Positions 1 to 12,567 of a stretch of DNA of 64,000 nucleotides are shown in pieces (positions within the stretch are counted from its first letter, which is position 1; every line of letters starts with the position of its first letter). This DNA comes from Fistularia commersonii (taxonomy: Eukaryota; Chordata; Actinopteri; Syngnathiformes; Fistulariidae). Below the pieces are notes generated by a model. That model saw nothing but the letters and a program-made list of their open reading frames with translations, did not search any database and was not told the DNA's origin. The position numbers were made by a program, and so were the translations under genes. The stretch spans positions 21,371,258-21,435,257 of the forward strand of contig JBBMNZ010000001.1 of the NCBI GenBank assembly GCA_037954325.1, given 5' to 3'.

Positions 1-106
1 CTTGACCTCTGGGCTACCTTAGGGCTGACAAGTCGGGAAACAGGAAAGTCACCCCCCTACCCTCCAACCCCAGCCGTTTGTGTAACCGTAAGCTTCGGTC
101 TGTGCT

Positions 107-187
107 CATTACATTACATTACATTACATTACATTGCATTTGGCAGACGCTTTTATCCAAAGCGACTTACAATAGAGGACATAGGGA
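107..187 (+). repeat. ATTAC-type interspersed repeat
   Basis: A run of ATTAC units is followed by GCATTTGGCAGACGCTTTTA and TCCAAAGCGACTTACAATAG, a short dispersed motif very common in fish genomes. A second copy is at 29861-29931. Confidence 0.65.
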
Positions 188-3100
188 CTGTAAATACACT
201 TGCAAATACACGATGCACAGGAAATATAAAGAACAGTAAGCTTGGGTTAGTGAGTTTTTTTTTTTTTTTTGGACAAAGACATACACAAACGTACACACAC
301 ACACACACACTGCATAGCCTAACTTGCTGCCTAACCTCATCTGGGGCATCAGCACAGTAAAAAGTCCTGAAAGAGAACAGTTTTTACCTGTTTCTTGAAG
401 GTTGAGATAGATGATGTGAGTCTTGTTGCTTCTGGGAGTTTGTTCCACCACTGAGGTAGTAGAACTGAGAACAGTTTTGCCTGAGATCGCTTAGAGCGAG
501 CAAAAGGTACTGCTAGTAGGTTTGTATTAGAACATGCTCATGCATGTTGTTGGCATGAAAGTTTCCCTTTTTTCTCCCTACAGACATGGTTGAGTACTTG
601 GGTTATGTGGCATTATCTCTCACCACACTCTCTCACACACACATGCAGCAGAAAGACAAAGCCGTCCCGTTCGATTCTCTTATTATCAGTGCATGTAAAA
701 TCCTGCAAATCCTGCTGGATAAATAGAAGATTATATGTAGGCGATCGTCCACGTGACTCAACACATGGACGTATCAACTATACGTGGATGCAGCTCAAAC
801 CTCCTCGACCTCAAGCTAAAGCCTCGTCTGGAGGTCATAATGGTACGGCATTAGCTTTGGAACATCGTTGCATTCTAGATGTTAGAATATCTTAGCACAG
901 CGGTGTAATACAACTACCAACATGTACGTCTTTACCCTTGAGCAAAACATTGGTTCGAAATAATGGAGTTATTTCCTGACCGCTGCATGCTCTTTGAGAG
1001 ATGAGTTAACAAATTTAAGAGTATTTCATCCAAAGACAAACCTCCTCTGTTCCCTCCAAAGTAAGTCCTTTCATTTGTCTGAGGTGAAAGAAGTCACCTT
1101 GTTTGGCCACTTTTCTTCTTAAATTGACAGATAGAGACCTTGAGGGCATCCAGACTTTGGGGTAGGAACAGGGGGGTCGTTTGTTCTCTCCAGCCAATCG
1201 CTTATTCGGTTCAAATGTTCCTCTCGAGTGACTCGGATTTGACTCCATCAACAAAATGCCCTTCCAGCTGTAATTAAAAATGCAAAAAATAAATCTCCTC
1301 ATTCATCTTAACTGCATCTCGACTGCGTAGAAAACAGACCTCACTTTGTTCCGTGATAATTTCACCCTAATTATATAAAACCTATTAATTATATCAATTC
1401 TGGAAATTCCAAACGCTTGTCTGTTTTATGTGCAGGGTGATTACACTTCACTGTATGTGTATATTACCGTGGAAGACACAAATTGCGGGATAGCATTGCA
1501 TGTGGTTCATATCGGTATTGTGTGTTTCGTCGACCTACAAAACCTTGGCATTTTAATTCTAGAGAGGAAATGCCATTTTAAGTTTGGATGTTATGGACGG
1601 ATCTTATTTTTGGAATGACCGAGTGAGACCGAGTGAGGGAAAGCCAGCACGACGGTCACCCCAAGATTTACTTTTAAGAAGACAGGACGCCGCTTCTGAC
1701 TGCTCTGTAAGACGAGGTAAACTGTTCAAATTCCTAGAAGAGTGACTGTATCCTGGGTCAGAGCCGCATGGTTATTTTAGGATGTTGTGGGGTTATACTG
1801 TAAAAAAATAATCATAAAATGCAGCCGTACTCTTTGATGAGTACGTCGAAAGGGTCGTCAAATGTGACGCAGGTCACACGCATGTTTACGCCGCTACGAT
1901 AATGAGGCCACATGTGGCCCAAACCACCTCCGGCTTTGGTCAGTGACCGGCTGCCAGTGATTTCCCGAGTGCTTTCACTTGTTCGTTTACTAGATTGTGA
2001 CTGGATGGTTTTGGATCCAGTCCATCGGGAGGACTTTTGAACCAAACCCAAAGCTGATTTCTCCTCCTTCCCCTCTCATCTTTCTCTTGAACAATAGATT
2101 TATTGTCACTATCCATCAGTTACAATCTACCTCCCTAAGTCACAGAGTATGACTCATGGTTTTATGGTAAAGCTGTTGAAAACTATTTTGCAGTACTCTG
2201 CTGCTTTCCAACTACTACAACAGATTCAAATGATTCAAATGTATAGAAATATTTGCATGCAGCTCATTTTTAATAGTGTGGTATTTCTGTTTGTAGTAGG
2301 TTTTTTTTTGGTCAAAGGCTACTAAATAAAAAGCGTGACATCCATGTTGGAGGTCCATCCATAGTGTTCGGGTGCCATGTTGGTGTCCAGGTCTGCGCTG
2401 CTCTTGTGGTTTCCGATAAAGGGCGACTCTAGGGATGTGATGGTGGTTCATTCATTCACCGGCCACTTCAGTCTCTGTCCTGATCTCTACTGATGACGCT
2501 GCTACATTCGGTCTTTTCGTACAGCTCTGCATTTGTGGTCTTGTTTGGCAGAAAGATTTGACCACTCCTTCTCAAGCAGTTTTTGTGAAATGCAGCAACT
2601 TGGCTATTCTACTCTTGCTTTTGTAGATCTTCACCTTGGTTCTGATTGAGTACCGTTTGAACTTTCAAATATTCTCGTTTGGAAAAGGCATTTTGACAGT
2701 CTGTCTCTAAAGTCTCAGCTGGAACCCCTGGCCGTCGCTTACCCTGCTACCCTGGTAGACAAATACATCCATTTCCTCATGCTGTTGATTGTTGACTGTG
2801 CTGTGCTGGTTCTGGAGGGTTGATAAGCAAAAGGAAGTTACTCAACCTTAACTTCCTCCGGCAGATCAGAAATCAATTTTTTTTTTTTTCCTGCACTGAA
2901 GATACATGCTGTCGGATATGCATGGCCAGAAAGCTGCCGTGAATTCTCCTTCGGCCTCCTGGAGAAGAAAAGCATGAAACTTTCATCAGAAAGCAAAGCA
3001 TTACAACTTAGCGGCTGTTGAACCGTAATTTCTACCTCAACCTATATTTTACTTATTTTTTATCAGAAAGTTTGAAATGGAGTGTAAAATCCAGCCGCCG

Positions 3101-3882
3101 GTAGTAACATACTATATGCTCATCCGCTTGGTTAAGATCCCACCAAGCAAAGGCTTGTATTAACAAGGTTTGCTTGAAAAAAAACACGTTACATTCCAGT
3201 GCAGGGGTTAGAGGGAGGGCTTTGCACCGGAGAGCAGGGCAGGGAGCTGTTTCTGACTGATTGTACCTCCTCTGGCCGCAGAATGCGGCCCGGCATTTCA
3301 TGTGTTAACCGTCCTGTCTCAGCGTCTGAAGCGCTGCTGCGGAGTGTCTTCAGCTGTGGTATCGCACACAGGCCGACCCGGAGGAATTTGAACGGATTCC
3401 AGGGCGGCGACGTGCTTCTGCTCCTCCTGCTGCCAGAAACCACAAATCCAGCCATATAACTTTAATGCATCTTGCCTTTTTTCTTTTTTTTTTTTTTTTT
3501 GCATCTTTGTATACGCATTTTATGACTTGGACGCAGTGCGTCAGTGTGGTAAACAAAATTTCAACACTGTTGTGGTGATGGGAAGCGCTGATTGCAGCAC
3601 TGCAGCGCACACTCTGAGGGGAACAGACACATCACAGATGTGGCTCGTGTACGTGTATGCAGTCACTTGGCCATTAGAGCAGCACACGTGCGCAAATACG
3701 GTCCATGTGTCCTAAAAAGTGTTGAAAATAATTTATGAATAATCTTGAAACACAGATATGTGACTTCCCCTTATGTGTCTCTTATTTTTAGACAGTTTTT
3801 TTGTTATTGTGCTGCGCAATACAATTAAATCAAGGTGCATCTCCAGTCTGTTGTCTCGTACATGCTGACACTCCACCCGCGT

Positions 3883-3883
<1 letters not shown>

Positions 3884-3927
<44 letters not shown>
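3884..3927. repeat. CA microsatellite
   Basis: Uninterrupted CA dinucleotides, about 21 units. Confidence 0.9.
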
Positions 3928-3931
<4 letters not shown>

Positions 3932-5367
3932 TCAGCGAAATATACCTCATTATAAACTAAATGTAAGGGTACAGAAGTAAGGCCCAGTCATAATTTTCAA
4001 AATTCACATTTACATTGAATATTGCTCATTGGGGCAGCAGTATTAATGCATGTTAAGATGGTGTGTATGTATGTGAAGGTGTGTGTGTGTGTGTGGATAG
4101 ATTGATTGATGTGAATTGTATGTGCAGACATAAGGATCTCTTGAACTCAACCTTGTTGCTTTTTGAGCCCTTTATTATCTATGATAAAATTGGAGGAGGT
4201 AGAGCAAGGTGAAGACCTGTTTCCACTGCATCCATTTCACTGTAGAGCTGCCAGATGAACCTCGTGGCCTGATAAGCGGTATATTTTATTGCCTGGCCAT
4301 CGATGGCCCATGGCCGCATGCAGGCAGAGAAAATGCTGGGTTTCTTTCTCCTGGTGAAATTAGGATTTAACCGTCTCTATGTTTCTTTCTTTTTGTCCTC
4401 ACTTGACTCTTGAGTTAACGCGTGTACATGAAATGACTGTCGGGCAGGATTATGTGCTCAGCTCAGAGTTGACAGAGTTTATTAGTCATTGTAGTCAAAA
4501 AAAAGGCCCACTGCTTCCTTTGTTGCTTTTATATATTTGGCAGCATCACAGCACTTCGAACAGTAGCGAAGATTTTCATTTCCTGGTGTGTCATTGATTA
4601 CCTTCAAGCCCGCTTCTTTGGCGATGGCGGAAGGATTGCCCAAATGGGTTGGCATGCCAGGCGCTCGAAGTGGCTGCAAGATGCGCAAAATGTCTCACTT
4701 TATTCAACAGAGCATGTCAATGACAAACAGGTTTGTGAAATTGATCAGAATTATGTTTTTTTTCTTAAATAGGCAGAATCAGAATAATCATAATCAGAAA
4801 AAATGTTATTTGTCCCCAGGGGGCAATTGGGAGGCACATGGGGTCGCAGGATCAAATTGTGAACATTTTTCATATCTCAAATATAATTTCAAATAAGGAG
4901 AAGGTTGTTTTGAAGAAATCTTTCAAGAGACATTTTTTCCCGGTTATATTCAGACTTGAACTTTTTTCATTTGTCTCTGACACCCAAATTATAGTTGATA
5001 TATCAACCTCCAAGGCGTGGGAATGGATGTGGCCTATTTGTTTGGGACTGAAATGTTTTCAATAATAAACTCACAGCCGAGAACGCCACAGCCAGCGTGA
5101 TTGTACTTGAGTGGGATGTTTAAAGTTGGTTGATCCAGACATTTTAGACCCCATATTTAATTGGCAGTATTTTCCTTGTAATTGGGCGGGGGTCGCTCTG
5201 GTATCTCAGCCGCATTCCACTTCAGTTGTGAACCCTCCCTTTGCCGGTGCCATCAATTCACCTGAAATGCGTGCCAATGGAACTTATACGGGAAGCACAA
5301 ATTGTCCTTAAGGCTGAGGGAACCTCAGTCTGGTCACCTTTCGACTCCCTGAGGGTTATGTGCCACT

Positions 5368-5406
5368 GACATCGGCTCATCTCCCTGGCAGAGATGAGCC
5401 GATGTC
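5368..5406. repeat. Perfect 16-bp inverted repeat (hairpin)
   Basis: GACATCGGCTCATCTC at 5368-5383 is followed by the 7-base loop CCTGGCA and its exact reverse complement at 5391-5406. No flanking open frame or known element explains it. Confidence 0.85.
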
Positions 5407-6299
5407 GCCGCCTCCCATTGGGGACTGACCGGTAAATGGATGGAGTTGCAATGGATGGTGAATTAGACGCAAGGAAAGGGGACGCCTTTCTGGATGAGAA
5501 CAAATTCAAAGTTGTTTTTACAGAATTTCCATTTCGGAGAAGACCACAGGAAAAAGAGAGAAGAAGAGCGACCTTTTACGTCATCCATCTTTGTCAGAAT
5601 ATTTATACAAGACTCGTCTCGATTCACACAGAATCTCACTGATGAAGAATTCAATGGACGACGGAAACAGTCCAGAATTTACGCTTGTGTGAATTCTCTC
5701 TTCTATATTTGTGTTTTCTACTGACATGGCAGTACTTTTTGTGTCGCTCCTTAAACTGCCCCACTGAGGGGTTCATACTATCTGTGTAATTCAATTAAAC
5801 CGTGTTAGATCTTTGTCCGAATTTGCATCATCACAAATGCCAATTCCCTGGTATAACCACAATGTAAATGGGAAGTCAGTGGCCAGCAGAAGGTATTTCT
5901 TGTATGATTTACACGATGCAGAATTCTCTGTAATTGTGTCACATTTGAGATTCTCCCTGAAGGTTTTATTAGAACAGTTTTTACCAGATTGCAGAAAATG
6001 GCTCCAGCTGTGAGAGGGTTTGCAAGTGGTTTAATTGCTTTGGGATTTGACTGGTTTGCAGTTTTTGTGCTTTTTTTTTTTTTTTTATAAGTTACTTAAC
6101 AATTCTCCCTGCACATTTGGAGCTGGGTAACTCTTCAGCTGTATGCAGGTGGATGGGGGTGGGGGGTGATAGGCATACTCCAAATACCTCCAAATATTTT
6201 TTTAGAAAAAATCTGCCAAAAATGCAAGTCTTTATCTTCCTTTATTGCCAGGCAGTCAGACATGATGGTACTTTCAAGAGCATTTGAATACATGAATAT

Positions 6300-6470
6300 C
6301 CTGTGTGGGTAGCTTGTGTTCTCCCCATGTCTGCAGGGGCTCCTCCGGGTTCTCCAGTTTCCTCCCCACAGTCCCAAAACAAGCAAGAGGTTCTTTGGAG
6401 ACCCTGAATTACACAGATGTGTTAATGAATGGTTGTATGAATGATTAAATGAATGGTTGTACTTCTACTT
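6300..6470 (+). mobile_element. Partial SINE copy
   Basis: It contains TGTGTTCTCCCCATGTCTGC, CCGGGTTCTCCAGTTTCCTC and CACAGTCCCAAAACAAGCA, the middle of the same SINE family. The tRNA-like head is missing. Confidence 0.55.
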
Positions 6471-7715
6471 GATGTGAGAATGACAATGCGAATGGTTGTA
6501 CATCTCTGTATAACACAACATTACATTTTAAGATAATCATTGCGAAGGCTCATTTTAGCTATTTTTTGCAAATGTAGAAGCATTGCATTTTCCTTTGATC
6601 ATAATACCATAGAAATGAATCTGGATAAAGATAGTGTGAACATTTGGGAGAAAAAAGCAAGAAAACACAATTGTGTGTATTTGATTAATGGTCGGTGAGG
6701 CTACAAACAGTATGAGTGCACTAGTATCGGTGGCGCTGATGGTTAATAGTGGTGGAAATGTTGGGACAAGGCCAGTAGTATTGGCGTCAACAAGCTTCTT
6801 GAATTTGTCTAAAATGCCAGTTATTCCCCTTACTGTCAATAGCTGCCTCAACCGTTTCCGTCACTGCCTCTTGTCTTTTAATTTATGACAGTGACATTTA
6901 ACACGTCGATCCCGAATCTTCTTTTTGGAGCAGCGTGACACTGCCGGCCGCCATTTGTTTTATTGGACGATCCGTCACCTCCGAGAGTGGAAACAGCCTC
7001 TGGGTTCTGTCAGTGTTGCACACTTAGTGGGCCGAGGTGTGCCGATAACAGGGAGGGAACCCTGGTGACGCATGTACCTACGCACACGCCCCGTAAATGA
7101 GAAAAACCACCAGAGCTTGAAGATGCCTTCTATTCCCCTCCCCGCTCCCTTCCCAAGTCCTTCTGCTCTGCACATCGCAGTACATCATCCGCCTCACCTA
7201 CACATCACCCTGGCCTCGTCAGCGCCGCTCCACGGTACTGCACCCAAGTGGAATTCATCATGACGTTGTGGAGCCTAAACACGGCCCGGCTATTCAGCCA
7301 GTTGTTAGGCGAGTGTCCCCGGCTGACCTTCCCCTTTTTATCCTCCTTGTTTTTGCTGAAGTGTCGCAGCAGGACATGGCAGGAGACTTTAAAAAAAAAA
7401 AAAAAACATAAAAAAAGGAAAAAATTCCACCAGATTCTGAATGTTGATATCTCAGCCAGGCCGGACATTCTCTCGGAAGACTTTTTTTTTTTCCCCCCCA
7501 AATCCGTGAATAGTTGACACTTTGTTTGGTTAATCTGTCATGTATAAATAGTTTTAAGTGCTCCTAGGTGGTTAGCCAGAGTTAGTCACACGCACAAGTG
7601 AATGGAAAATCAGCACCATCACGCAAGCTAGATGGACTTTGCTCGAACACACAACCCCCGCGTGCAATCTACCGGGTACAATAAAGCAATCTGCCAACTA
7701 GCCTATCTATATGTA

Positions 7716-7719
<4 letters not shown>

Positions 7720-7746
<27 letters not shown>
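7720..7746. repeat. CA microsatellite
   Basis: About 13 CA units, ending in CGCAC. Confidence 0.9.
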
Positions 7747-7751
<5 letters not shown>

Positions 7752-7897
7752 AACAACCTCTCACATCTGATCAATTATGAGTCACGCAGTTTGCATTTAG
7801 TGATCTTTTCAATTTTTTTTTAATTCAAATAAAGAAAACATAATAGTGCCTCAATCTTATCAGTAGCTAACAGATCATGTTATAATTGTTTCTACAA

Positions 7898-7949
<52 letters not shown>
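7898..7949. repeat. GCGT tetranucleotide repeat
   Basis: About 12-13 uninterrupted GCGT units. CpG-containing and fully alternating purine-pyrimidine. Confidence 0.9.
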
Positions 7950-10900
7950 ATGCAGTGGTTGGTGTTTGATTGAAACGCCTGTCCGCCGGCTGCACTCTTT
8001 ATCTGCCATGATCATCAGCAGAATCTGATGTTAATGTTCAAGAGAAGCTTAGGTGACCCATGGTGCACGTGCGTACACACACACACACACATACACACAC
8101 ACACAGTGGCTTTGAAATGGTTTATTGCTCAATTATTCAGCCTGGCTCTGTGCTTGAAGGAGGCAATAAATCTTGGCTTCTATTTTTCACAATATAACGT
8201 CCAGCAGTTTCACTACCTCTTTTAGCTTAACAACTTTGTAGTTGACCCTTCTGCTCATTCACCGAGACCCAAAGTCCTGAGTTTACGGGCTGGGACGCCG
8301 TCTCCGCAGTCATTTAGGATGGTTCATTTTCCCTGCCCTCGCCGAAATTAGATTTGACGATGATGTGCTGAAGATCAGTGTTGTGACCACGGCTCCAAAT
8401 GTGTGACTTCACCCAAGGACATCCTGGAGAAAGTGACCTTTGTTAACGATAAGTTACGTTGCTTTTGGAGCTACAGTGCAACGTCACACGAGATCCTCTG
8501 TTAATTTCTAACTTAAACGTCTTACACGTTTTAAACTTGTGAATGTATTGACCACATGTTAGCACTAATTAATAGCCTAATGATGGATAAATTCTGATTC
8601 AGGAGCTGTCCTTGGTATCCAGAATGAACTGAGAAATTGTATGACAGTTATTCTCACATTGACATACAGATATTGATTCGAGTGAGCTGAGTGACATACT
8701 TTATTTTTTTCAAAATATGTATATTTGTGGCTGATAAGGTGCTGCAGTTTTTACCAGATGCCCTGATTTGCGTAATCTATAAGTCTACCAAGGAATTTCG
8801 GGATAGGCTCAAGCCACTGTTCATAGATAATGAATGAATGAAAAAGTAGAAGGAAAGGCAAATTCTAAGAATGGATATTCACATTGTGACTCTTTATCGC
8901 TTCAGTATTCCAATACTGATGCTATACATAGTTGCACACTAATGGGCATGCAATCGGTCCAGTCCCTTTTTCTGTCTGATCGCCTCGGTGCCTTTTTCTT
9001 TCTCTTTAGCTGCTCTGAAAGCAGAGGAAGCAGTTGCGTCTGTGGGAAAAGTCTCATTCATTCTTTCACCAACACGGTGAGGACGGCAGAGGTTCAGAGA
9101 CCGAACATGTCACAATGAAAATTGTAGCAGGTTGCCGTAAATGGATTTTGACATTTGCCAGAAGCACAGAATTTACCGACGATTGTTAAAAGAGTGCCGC
9201 TTTCAAAGAGTGAACTGTGCACATCAGCTCCAAACAACTTGATATGGCGGTTTCAATGTCCCTGAGTTGAATGTAACCTTTCAGACTGCAATTATCTTCA
9301 TCTCAGATTCATGTTCCATCCATCTATTCAATACATCCACTCTTCAATTTATTAATGGCTGCTGTTGTCATGGGTACTGTGTCCTCAGCCTCTCAATGCA
9401 TGTTTGCAACTTGAGCCAGTGGGAGGTGAAAGGGTTTTGATGTATACAAACGCACGGGGAACGGATCTTGAGCCGTGTCCAAAAAATCCATCTGTGCGCA
9501 TTGCGTTCTTCCCCAGGAGACAAACTTTGTCTGCAGGATGATCGAGCGCGGCGCCATCTGTCACGCAGGCGACACGAGACTCTGTCACGGTCACATCCGC
9601 CCGACACGAAAGGTCTCTGATATTAGAATCACGAGCCACAACAGCAGGCTTTAAAGGTCAGTGTACAATGTAACTTACATAGTGAATGTAAATGTATTCC
9701 GTCGACAAACTGTGTGTGTGAAAGGACAGAGGTGCGTGCACAGCTCGTGATGATGGAGGTTTGCAGATGTTGCCTGGAAGCGTCATTCAAGAGATGTTTC
9801 CTCTTTCTGTATGGCCTTGCCATTTTTTTTTTCTCACAAAGCAGGCGCCTGAGGATGGAGAAAGAAAAGGCAGTTGCCATAGTTTCACACTTTTCCCTCT
9901 CTGGGTTGAAGAAGAATACTGTTACAACCATTTCCCATTCTTATCCATTATTGTCCTCATTAATGTGGGTGCTGATGTTTATTCCTTCTCCTGTTTGTGT
10001 TCTACCACACCACTCTTCATTTATTTCATCCAATACATTATTCCCTTTGCATTTTTCTTTTTTTCCTCTCTCTCTCAGCCGTGTTGTATCTGAGAGTGTA
10101 CAACCTCTCGCACCGGTTGCCATGACAGCAGTGTCATTTGTTGGGAGAAGAAAATATAGAATTTCAATAACACAGTTTAAGTGCGTCTTGTACTTAATTA
10201 ATTGGAAAATCCAGAGGGATTTCTGAACACGTGCTGTGATTTACCTCACTGCTCTTTGAACAGCTCCTTTTAAATATTTGCCGGGTTACTTTTATTTGTT
10301 TCTTTCCCCTGAGTGGCAACAGGCTTCCACCTGTTGCAGCGAGCATTACAGAATCCCCTTGGCTAAGCATCGAGGCTTAAGACACAGAATATGGACAGGA
10401 ATGGCTCACAATTTTCATTCTAAATGCTGGACGGTTGTGATCCCTGTCAATCACATCTCTAGCCTGTGCAGATCGTCTGTATTTACACGCGGGCTCCGAA
10501 GCACTTTCGTCACGTAATACGACAACGTCACCGATGGTGACGCTCTTTATGCTTTGTATTCCATGAATCACATTACACTCCGCTATCTCCATTCTTCCCT
10601 GCTCTGCAAAATACTGTCAAAGAGAAGCTGTTGGTTAAGGTAGTAATCCACAGGTTAGTTAAAGGCTTGGTGATCTTGCATTTGGAGGTGTGATAAATCA
10701 GCGTAGCCTCACCTTTTCAATCATGTACGTGTTCATTTGTGACACTTTTAAGTCCTCTATCTATCCAAGACCTTCATTTCCTTGTGCCATCTTGTAACAT
10801 TTTCAAAAACGAACGCAGCTCACAAAGCAGTACCACCAGAAGTTGTAGGGGGCAGCGCTAAAGTGCAACGAGCGAAAGGAACAGAGAAGAAGACAACATG

Positions 10901-11389
10901 GCATTGATTAAACCAAGGAGAAGAATTCTTCGTCCATGACATGCCATGCATACGGCCGGCACGTACTGCGCTGTACATTATTACAGCTCCTCCGCCATCG
11001 CTGCAGTTATTGTCTGAAATGGAAAATGTAACTTGAAAGTGAGGTCTGCACTGTCCTCTAGCGGATGGATTGCTTAACAACCATGACAACGTAAAGCACG
11101 GTGGTGTTTGACTAGCTTATTGGGCCTTTAGTTGAGCCTTGTGACGCTGTTCCCCCTCCAGTGGTGCAGGTCCATATTTGATGGGCGCTGACCCTTGTAC
11201 CACCTTTGACATCTCATTTCAGTTTAATGGATGAGTGAGAAGTAACTGATAACGCCGAACCGCTGCTGCAAAAATTCCACGCAAATTGATTGCTGTAGCT
11301 CCAGAGCAGCAGCAGAGTAACCCGAAACCCTTCTGGATCCTCTGTAGGAACCCCAAAATCACCAAAGTTCCATAAATCTAGACCCGACA

Positions 11390-11580
11390 GGATCCTGGTG
11401 ACTCAGTTGGTCGGTCGCACTAGGTTGGCGGTTCGATCCCCCGCTCCTTCTGTCCGCTTGCGGTAGCTTCCTTGGGTGAGATGCTGAAGCCCTTCAGATG
11501 GTCTGGTGGGCACCTTGCATGGCACCCATCCTTATGTGAATGGGTGAATGCGAAATCTAGCGCAAATCACTTCAAAAGCC
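11390..11580 (+). mobile_element. tRNA-like SINE of a second family
   Basis: A tRNA-like head has box-A-like GGTGACTCAGTTGGTCGGTC and box-B-like GGTTCGATCCC, followed by CTTCCTTGGGTGAGATGCTG, a spacer with GCACCTTGCATGGCACCCAT, and GTGAATGGGTGAATGCGAAA. This order is familiar from fish SINEs. It is not a functional tRNA gene because the acceptor stem does not close. Confidence 0.6.
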
Positions 11581-12436
11581 GAAGCTGACGAAAGCACCTT
11601 TTTCCCCCAACGGGGATTTGAATTTACAGCTAAAACAGACCGTAAAAGACACACAACCTTGCTATGAGCACACTGGTTGTTGATCACTGTTTATTTATGG
11701 TTGATATATTAATGTTCAGCTTCAATAAGCACAGTAATATTCAGATTCTTTGTACTTGGGTGATAAGTTTAATCAAAATATCAGATGTTAAATAAAGCCA
11801 TTTACTTACGGTTTATCTTTAGCAAACTGCATGTATTTGTGAATCACTGCAATGTTTCCTGCATCTTATCATAAAGAACAGAGTGCTGTGGCAAGAAAAA
11901 ACACAATTTTTCTCCCTATCCGTGTGTTCGGAGCGAGAGATTGTGGATGGCGGCTCGGCTTCTATCTGATGAAAGAGGAGAAGGTGGGACAGGGGAAGTA
12001 TTGACAGAGTCACGTAGTGGCTATTTTAGTCCGATCTATCCAATGCAGAGATTTTAAACTATGAGAGCCGGCTTGGTCACGCGAGGGAGACTGGAGATCA
12101 GCGAAGAGAGCCGTCGGGTGTCGTTATTGTCTTTACATCCGTGGGGCTTTGCGTCCCTGCAGGTCATTGTCTCCCTATATTCCCCCGCATTACATCGCAG
12201 CGCTGAGTTTCCACTGCAACCGGACAGCTAAGTTTAAGCTCTGATGACCTCATCATCTGTGCTGTCCTCTCCGGCTCTGACTTTACTGCTCCCACTTATC
12301 TGGATCCCTCTCATTTGTTCTCCCATGTTGCTCTGGGTTCGATCCGTCCCTTGCAGATACTTTAGGTGTCAAAATGACTTTGTGTCAACTCGTATTGCCC
12401 TTAACTGCCTTTCATCCTGCTGCTAGCCGTGCTCAC

Positions 12437-12567
12437 GCTATTAATATTACACATGCCAACACAGGATTTCCTGTATCGTACATGCTAATCCTGCGCTATG
12501 CTGGTAGATTTCCTGCAACGTCCGCGCTAATCCCGTTCTACACTGGTAGATTTCCTGTGGTACCCAC
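12437..12567. repeat. Three-unit minisatellite, about 42-47 bp
   Basis: Units begin at 12437, 12484 and 12526. Each opens GCTAnTnnT/C and contains GATTTCCTG at a similar place. The second and third share CTGGTAGATTTCCTG exactly and have equal length (42). Confidence 0.65.

Noticed and set aside
9714..10226. 170-codon plus-strand open frame
   Set aside because: Mostly hydrophobic and Ser-rich translation of T-rich DNA, overlapped by another plus frame and a minus frame, no recognisable domain, no splice context.
11390..11450. Possible tRNA gene
   Set aside because: Box A and B are present but the acceptor stem does not pair and a SINE body follows.
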